Assembly: GCA_003439945.1 (NCBI GenBank)
Contig: QVRM01004853.1
Location: forward strand, 51,676 to 115,675
From: Dermanyssus gallinae
Lineage: Eukaryota; Arthropoda; Arachnida; Mesostigmata; Dermanyssidae
Reading direction: 5' to 3'
Length of the DNA stretch: 64,000 nt
Below the pieces are notes generated by a model that saw nothing but the letters and a program-made list of their open reading frames with translations, did no database searches and was not told where the DNA came from. The translations under genes were made by a program, and so were the position numbers. Positions 58,808 to 64,000 of the stretch are shown here, one piece after another; the stretch's first letter is position 1, and each line of letters starts with the position of its first letter.

Positions 58808-61745
58808 CTTTATTACATGTTAAACGATGTTACAGTTGAGAGGTCTGAACGTATTATTGCAAAGTTTTTTAAATAATTAGTTCACTCCATGGCGCCTAAA
58901 ATAGATGCCGCGTTTCCTCTGCAAACGGCCAAGGACAATGCTTGCCTCAAGAATTGACCCTCTCTTCGGTCGTTCGTAACTTCCTGAATTCGCTTACTCA
59001 AATCTTTGAGAAATGCTTCGGTTCCCTTGCTGATTGGTCCTAGTGTCTCCATGGCGATAGGCACAAAAATATATCTTGTTTCCAGTTCAGCATATTTAAA
59101 CCGTTTTCTGGCGTCTGCGTGCTTTGCTACCCACCCCGGCTCAACAGAGCTGTGGTGTAAATAGGAAGCTGCGGTTGTGCACGAAACCGTTGCATCCCAA
59201 GCTAGGGACTTTCCATGTGACCATAATGCAATGGTCACCCCATCAGGTCTTTCTTCGCCAGCGGACACTAAACCTCTCGGTTCAAGTGTAGATGGTATAC
59301 CGGCTTTCCTAAGGGACCTTATGATCACACCGTTCAGTTCAGCATGTCTGGACGATCTACCGGCGCTCTTCGGGCAACTCAGTGGGTGTAGGCCACTGGA
59401 ATCCACCATCTCCCCGCACAGTTTGCACTGAAACGGCTCGCAGACGCTAGCGCCGATTCTAAGTGCTGACATCATGCGGAAAGAGTTGGGATCCAGCATG
59501 GTGCCGAGCTGAGGCGAGGGTAAGGCCTTAAGCCAACCCCCACTGAAGTTATCTTGTGCCGCTAAGAATACGGCGCGGTCTCTCCGGGAAGCAAGCTCGT
59601 CTAAGATTTCTCTGCTCTTTTTTTTACTTTTGAGCTCATCTAGGTTATATTGGCTAGGATATTCTTCTAAAGGGCCTGGGTCTAGCATGGTTCTAATAGT
59701 GTCCCGTGCTTTACTGGTTTCATATCTTATTTGTGGTCGAACTGCCTCTTCCACTAACGAAGCTGCCACCGGACCGAACTGCACCAGTGAAGCAGCGTAG
59801 CAGACCGGAGCTAGGTCAGTGGCCCTCCTTATTCCCAGACCACCTTCACGTATCGGAAGACTTGCTCTCTGCCAGGTGTTCTCTTCTAAATTTACGTTTA
59901 GGACTTCACTAAGTATGTCTCTGCTCACGTCATCATACGCCGTCAATTCTTCGGGGCACGTCAAAGCAGGGCATGCACGCAGTATATAGTTAAATCTTGA
60001 AGACCCTAGGCTATATCTCCAAATGCACAGCGCAGCCTGAGGATGCAAGCGTGTCAGTCGTGGACGAATTTTGGTAAGGGCTTCTTTTTTCTCAGAAAGT
60101 GTATGCGATATTCCGTCTTGCTTTACGGGGGCCCCCAAAACTTCTAAGTTATTTAGCTCTACACGCGTGATGCCAGGGAGTATTTCTGTGATCTTGTGAA
60201 TTGCTTCCTCCCTCTCCTGAGGTGAGCCCCCGACAGCAGTAATCTCACATTTTGCGGCATTCAGTGTCAGTCCCCCGTTTTCTTCAAACTGCAGCACTCT
60301 TCTTAAATCTGTTGCGATGATACTTGCAGGGCCGGCAAGCGTGGCGTCATCTAGATACCATACGTTAAAAGGGCTCTGTAGTTGCAATACTAAATCTGAT
60401 ATACCGAGACTAAATAGAGCAGGTCCTAGCGGGTCACCCTGCTGAATGCCCGCTTCCGAACGCAATGTTGAAGTTGTGCCCCAGGTTAAGAGTGAAGGAT
60501 CTCTGTAACTTTGCCAGACCATAGGCAAAAGCTCTGGACTTTTCTCCATCACTGCGTCTAGTATCCGGTCTCTTCTTAACGTATTAAATGCATTGCAGAA
60601 ATCAAGTTTCACCAGAACCTTTACTTGGTCCGCAGTCTCTAAGAGGGCACGTGTAGCATGTACTAGTGCTTCTGCGCCGCCTTTGACAGCCACTCCAACC
60701 TGATGTGGCAGAATTGCTGTCAAAATTGTCTTTTTATTTCTCGCCATTGCTATCTTTGCAGCAATCCTACGCAGAGTCAGTCCACAAGCTATGGGTCTTA
60801 TTGAGTTGTCTTTTTTCTTGAGAGCTGTAAGATTTGCACCATAAAATACTGGTAGACAAAATTTAGGTAATGTGCCGTTTAACACTCTGCCCAAGAAAAT
60901 GCTCAGATAATTTAGCAGGCGCTCTGACGAAGGAACAGTTTGATCCAACATGTCACGCAGATGACGTGGCCGCAGTCCATCCAGTCCGGCTCCGCTTGCA
61001 ACAGGGAATGAGCGAATTGCCTCTAAGATCGCCGAATTTTCGACGCTCTCGCAGTATCCAACTGTAGGTTGTTCGAAGGTTGCCAATCGCTCCTGGCAGA
61101 CGGCCGGTGGTGGCGGGTGTTTGTTTCTTAATTCACGCTCTGTGCGAGAGTTACGTGGTGCAAATGTGTCTGACGACAGCAGGGCTCTAGCGGCAGAGCG
61201 TACATCGCCCTCGGCTAGTTTTCTTTCAGCTATAGACACGCTCTGCCGGTCTCCAGCTAAGCCGTCTAGTCTATTAATTGGGGCCTTTGGAACTGTCTGC
61301 AGAAGACTTTCCAGACTCTTTTGTTCGAGCACTGACACATTGTCTTTGATTATTCTGGTTAGTGTGGCTTCATGATTTTTTCTATGCGGTAAGGCCAGCA
61401 TTAAAGATGGAGCAGACATTAGGCTATTCCAGCTTTCAAGATCCAGCTTTGAGTTGAAATTATTCAACGCCTTTGCGAAAGCTGCGGCGCAGGCTTCTCT
61501 CGCTCCCCGAGGTATGACCTTGGCAATTTTGAGATCTTGACGTGCCTGCGCTAAGGTTTGAGCCAGTGTCTCTGGGTTGGCTAATGAGGAATCCATAGGA
61601 GAAGTATGATGAGGAGAAGGCGTTTTGGATGAGTCAGTCGGTTGTGGTTGAAAGGGTCTTAGATGTTGATTGCGTAGGGATGCCGGGGGGTGTAGACGTG
61701 TTATGTGCGCCCGCAATTATTATTATTATTATTATTATTATTATC
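58746..61745 (-). mobile_element. R4/Dong-like non-LTR retrotransposon inserted in an (ATT)n tract
   Basis: The body 58809-61716 is flanked by pure (ATT)n: 58746-58807 on its 3' side and 61717-61745 on its 5' side ((AAT)n on the element strand). R4-clade elements such as Dong are known to insert into TAA repeats, which this layout matches. The first element codons read LRAHITRLHPP, the tail of a C2H2 finger, so the copy is probably truncated at its 5' end within the N-terminal zinc finger. The 3' UTR is about 70 bases and has no poly(A). Confidence 0.85.
58882..61596 (-). CDS. R4-like retrotransposon protein: reverse transcriptase plus restriction-like endonuclease
   Basis: 904 codons from ATG 61596, uninterrupted; the frame stays open 40 codons further upstream to the repeat. 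Order (from 61596): SFPVASGAGLDGLRPRHLRD (about residue 200); IRPIACGLTLRRIAAKIAMA; VLVKLDFCNAFNTLRRDRIL (motif A, about 330); GIQQGDPLGPALFSLGISDL; VWYLDDATLAG (motif C as YLDD rather than YADD, about 405); GGLTLNAAKCEI; then a thumb region. Near the C-terminus come CKLCGEMVDSSGLHPLSC (CCHC-type knuckle), AGRSSRHAELN, ERPDGVTIALWSHGKSLAWD (PD-(D/E)XK nuclease) and YIFVPIAMETLGPISKGTEA. The protein would nick the target and copy its own RNA at the site. All catalytic blocks look intact; only the N-terminal finger is cut. Confidence 0.92.
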   Translation of the reverse strand: MDSSLANPETLAQTLAQARQDLKIAKVIPRGAREACAAAFAKALNNFNSKLDLESWNSLMSAPSLMLALPHRKNHEATLTRIIKDNVSVLEQKSLESLLQTVPKAPINRLDGLAGDRQSVSIAERKLAEGDVRSAARALLSSDTFAPRNSRTERELRNKHPPPPAVCQERLATFEQPTVGYCESVENSAILEAIRSFPVASGAGLDGLRPRHLRDMLDQTVPSSERLLNYLSIFLGRVLNGTLPKFCLPVFYGANLTALKKKDNSIRPIACGLTLRRIAAKIAMARNKKTILTAILPHQVGVAVKGGAEALVHATRALLETADQVKVLVKLDFCNAFNTLRRDRILDAVMEKSPELLPMVWQSYRDPSLLTWGTTSTLRSEAGIQQGDPLGPALFSLGISDLVLQLQSPFNVWYLDDATLAGPASIIATDLRRVLQFEENGGLTLNAAKCEITAVGGSPQEREEAIHKITEILPGITRVELNNLEVLGAPVKQDGISHTLSEKKEALTKIRPRLTRLHPQAALCIWRYSLGSSRFNYILRACPALTCPEELTAYDDVSRDILSEVLNVNLEENTWQRASLPIREGGLGIRRATDLAPVCYAASLVQFGPVAASLVEEAVRPQIRYETSKARDTIRTMLDPGPLEEYPSQYNLDELKSKKKSREILDELASRRDRAVFLAAQDNFSGGWLKALPSPQLGTMLDPNSFRMMSALRIGASVCEPFQCKLCGEMVDSSGLHPLSCPKSAGRSSRHAELNGVIIRSLRKAGIPSTLEPRGLVSAGEERPDGVTIALWSHGKSLAWDATVSCTTAASYLHHSSVEPGWVAKHADARKRFKYAELETRYIFVPIAMETLGPISKGTEAFLKDLSKRIQEVTNDRREGQFLRQALSLAVCRGNAASILGAME

Positions 61746-62620
61746 ATCAAAAACGGGGTTTATCATGTCAGCAGGCCAGTAGCACAGAAAGCTGGAGCTG
61801 TTCAGGGTGACTCCGCAAGCCCGTTCCTCATTATACTGTATATAGCTGGTTTAGCAAACGTCCTCAGAAATGTAAAAGCGATACATGCATTGTATGCTGA
61901 CGACTTAGTAGTGCTTGCAAAAACACGAAACCACCTGCAGTTTTATCTACCGGAGGCCTCAAATTGGTGCCAAGAAAATCAACTTACAATCACTTTTGCT
62001 ATCTAGGAATAACAGTGACTCGCCGGCTGTCATTCAGCAGAGATATAGAGAAAATGCGTAGCAAGGCCACGGCGGCCATGATTCGTGGGATACGTTACTG
62101 CTATAGACCTAAAAATCGCGCTAAATGTATTTAAAATAAAAAATGCTTTAATAGTAAGATACTGCCTTCCCGCAATTGCCCCTTATTTTGCAATATTAGA
62201 CCTTAAAACATAGATAAAATAAAATTGTACTTCATAGCACACTTCAGGCTTGCCAAAGAACTAGAGCTATGGCACGAACGCACACAAGTAGAGGATTTAG
62301 TACTGGACAAGATACCGTTCAGTACACATATCTAAGAAGCCTTCAGAGAATTTAGAAAAACCCGCAACATGGCCGTGTAATGTAGCCCATGTATTGAGTC
62401 TTTATGTCAAGGGTCCTGTTTTTTGCAGCAATAAATGAAAACTATCATCACAGAAAAACATATTTATAATATGCCGAATAACATGGCATGGATACCACCA
62501 CCTGGTTTGCTTGAGAGGAAAATGTTATGAAATTAACAAATGCGTATGTACATATTGTGGCGGGTGCAATATCGGACGATACCGTGCAATATGCGACTCT
62601 CTTGCTCGTTTATCAAAACA
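61746..62620 (+). pseudogene. 3' half of the RT pseudogene split by the R4-like element
   Basis: Directly after the (ATT)n, one frame reads KNGVYHVSRPVAQKAGAVQG, DSASPFLIILYIAGL, ALYADDLVVLAKT (YADD intact, about 61885) and WCQENQLTI. Broken frames follow: YLGITVTRRLSFSRDIEKMR with SKATAAMIRGI, then YCLPAIAPYFAILDLKT, and finally CVCTYCGGCNIGRYRAIC near 62540, a C-terminal zinc knuckle. Motif order continues that of 58187-58745 (motif A, then the QG box, then motif C), so the two are one interrupted element. About 20 residues between the halves are replaced by repeat. Confidence 0.75.
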
Positions 62621-62834
62621 TCGTCACTACAATAATGTGTCAACGATATTCTTAACCTCCAAGATGATATGCAAGCTTTTTACTATACTAGTTCATGGTG
62701 ACTAAACCGGAAATAATAATGTTAATGCATGCATGCACAAATATGCTACAGATGCATGAAATTTAGACTTAGTTTGAATATTGATAGACTAGATCATTTC
62801 TAGCTCTGATTTTGCTCGTCCTATTTGTTTTTGC
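62621..62834. other. no recognisable gene
   Basis: AT-rich flank after the RT pseudogene; nothing else seen. Confidence 0.5.
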
Positions 62835-62862
62835 TTTACCTGATTAAGCGTAATCAGGTAAA
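62835..62862. repeat. perfect hairpin, 12-bp arms, 4-base loop AGCG
   Basis: TTTACCTGATTA at 62835-62846, loop AGCG, TAATCAGGTAAA at 62851-62862. It lies 19 bases before a second perfect hairpin. Confidence 0.9.
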
Positions 62863-62881
62863 TATACAAAAACAATGTAAA

Positions 62882-62915
62882 CAAACTACTAGTACTACTA
62901 TTGTAGTACTAGTAG
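62882..62915. repeat. perfect hairpin, 15-bp arms, 4-base loop TATT
   Basis: AACTACTAGTACTAC at 62882-62896, loop TATT, and its exact reverse complement at 62901-62915. The arm contains ACTAGTAGT, which also recurs at 63908 and 63940 next to the short A-tailed repeats. Confidence 0.9.
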
Positions 62916-62940
62916 TTGTATATTGGTTAGTACAACGAAT

Positions 62941-63005
62941 ATCAATGAAGTAAAACGAAAGTAGTTCCGTTGGAAATGGTTGTAACATACATTCAATAAA
63001 AAAAA
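62941..63005 (+). repeat. short A-tailed dispersed repeat, copy 1
   Basis: Begins CAATGAAGTAAAACGAAAGT and ends ACATTCAATAAAAAAAAA. A near-identical copy lies at 63831 and a shortened one at 63952, all in the same orientation. Each ends in ATTCAATAAA plus A, like a polyadenylated 3' end. Confidence 0.85.
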
Positions 63006-63640
63006 AGTACAACGAATATATACGAACATAAAACAATTGCAGGTCGTATTTATAAGGGGGATTTGAGAAAACATATCTGTATAGATGCACAGCACTTCAA
63101 TACGGAGACAATCTCATTATCACATGGTAGTTCTTACAGTAAAAGAGAGCAATAAGAAGTCATGCCTAAATGCCTCCTCGGCGACCTCCAAAAGTTGCGT
63201 TATTAATTGATGCCTCGGTGTCCACAACTCATTTAGGATACATATCAATTTTGTATAACAAGTTTATATAATGTTTTGATTTTTTGGATAAACAGTCAAC
63301 TAGCGTGCTTATGACCTTTTTTCATATAGATGAGAAACCATGGCGGAGACCGTGACATCAAGAACTACTCAAGTCTGGACGGTACGTTTTCCATGATGAT
63401 GACAAAAGAACAGTGACAAGAACAACAGCAAAACATGCAAAACAACAACAACCGCAGCAAGATCGCAGCGATAACGAGAACAAGAGCAACAACCACAACA
63501 GCAAGCATTGACGTTTAGCTAGCAAGTTGCACCGAAAGGCTACGCACTCAATCGACACCTGGATAGAGTCTCGTCCTGGAGAGACTTGTATATATATAAC
63601 AAGTGCTCTACACTTGTTGTACGATACTCATTTATGGCCA
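63006..63640. other. no recognisable gene
   Basis: AT-rich to 63350, then AAC/ACA-rich simple sequence to 63510. Nothing else seen. Confidence 0.5.
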
Positions 63641-63682
63641 GTTCGTATGCATAGTATATTGGCGGTGGCGGTAGTAACAGAA

Positions 63683-63686
63683 ATAG

Positions 63687-63723
<37 letters not shown>

Positions 63724-63741
63724 AGTAGTAGTAGTAGTAGA
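63683..63741. repeat. (TTG)n followed by (TAG)n
   Basis: About 13 TTG units then six TAG units. Read in frame this gives a Val run, but it is a microsatellite and not a credible coding sequence. Confidence 0.95.
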
Positions 63742-63830
63742 GTTGAGGCGACTAAGAGATGGAACGACGGCCGAAAACCAACACTAGAAGGGAGCAGCTA
63801 TGAACGGAGTGCATAGAAGAACCTCCATTT

Positions 63831-63893
63831 TCAATGAAGTTAAACGAAAGTAGTTCCGTTGGAATGGTTGTAACATACATTCAATAAAAAAAA
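63831..63893 (+). repeat. short A-tailed dispersed repeat, copy 2
   Basis: Matches copy 1 over 63 bases with one base inserted, one base missing and a shorter A run. It is followed by AGTAGTAGTAGTAGTACTAGTAG. Confidence 0.85.
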
Positions 63894-63951
63894 GTAGTAG
63901 TAGTAGTACTAGTAGTCGATAAGCGGACGTTAAATCTTTACTAGTAGTCGA

Positions 63952-64000
63952 TAAACGAAGTAAAACGAACGTAGTCGTTGTAACATATATTCAATAAAAA
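63952..64000 (+). repeat. short A-tailed dispersed repeat, copy 3 (cut by window end)
   Basis: ACGAAGTAAAACGAACGTAG then CGTTGTAACATATATTCAAT and A; it lacks the CCGTTGGAAATGG part of copies 1 and 2. It is preceded by ACTAGTAGTCGATAA, itself repeated 30 bases upstream. Confidence 0.8.

Noticed and set aside
63640..63787. valine-rich 86-codon frame
   Set aside because: It is the translation of (TTG)n and (TAG)n microsatellites.

Overview
This window looks like arthropod nuclear DNA. It has GT-AG spliced exons, very many (AT)n and trinucleotide microsatellites, and remnants of several non-LTR retrotransposon types. R1-type elements, which are known essentially from arthropods, are the strongest clue. 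A mite, tick or insect would fit; the sequence does not let me choose. There is no bacterial gene organisation, operon or CRISPR.

The one host gene I can reconstruct lies at 9146-15462 (+). It is a secreted chymotrypsin-fold protein spread over six coding exons. His57 and Asp102 are kept, but the CxGDSGGP serine motif reads CMAFDGSP, so the product should be a non-catalytic serine protease homolog. Introns 1 and 5 hold microsatellites, a retrotransposon endonuclease fragment and a fold-back repeat. A weaker candidate is a signal-peptide-like first exon at 40662-40728, and an unexplained coding-like reading frame lies at 16246-16467.

Most of the remaining recognisable content is transposon. 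From left to right: a mariner remnant (4360-4745); a restriction-like-endonuclease LINE fragment inside intron 1 (10640-11070); a LINE cluster at 16850-22500, made of an R1-type ORF2 on the minus strand, a CR1/Jockey-type element with an open 596-codon frame on the plus strand and an R1-type ORF1; an apurinic-endonuclease LINE fragment (26055-26545, minus); an R1-type pseudogene with 3' UTR (29950-31910); a Tc1/mariner-like remnant (42460-42670, minus); two A-tailed tRNA-headed SINE candidates (45445-45729 and 49028-49197); a possible RNase H fragment (50040-50383); a second restriction-like-endonuclease LINE pseudogene (50500-51790); an R2-like 3' end (54285-54812); and two more R1-type pieces (56440-57410 and 57590-57900).

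The most striking structure is at 58187-62620. An old RT pseudogene is split by a younger R4/Dong-like element (58809-61716, minus). That element has an open frame of about 900 codons carrying RT and restriction-like endonuclease, sits between two (ATT)n tracts, and has a 39-bp copy of its 3' end beside another ATT-rich tract at 56274-56312.

The long intervals 1-4359, 4746-9145, 22600-26050, 26560-29940 and 31910-42450 show mostly microsatellites, GC-richer low-complexity blocks and small fortuitous frames. The right end has two adjacent perfect hairpins and three copies of a short A-tailed repeat.
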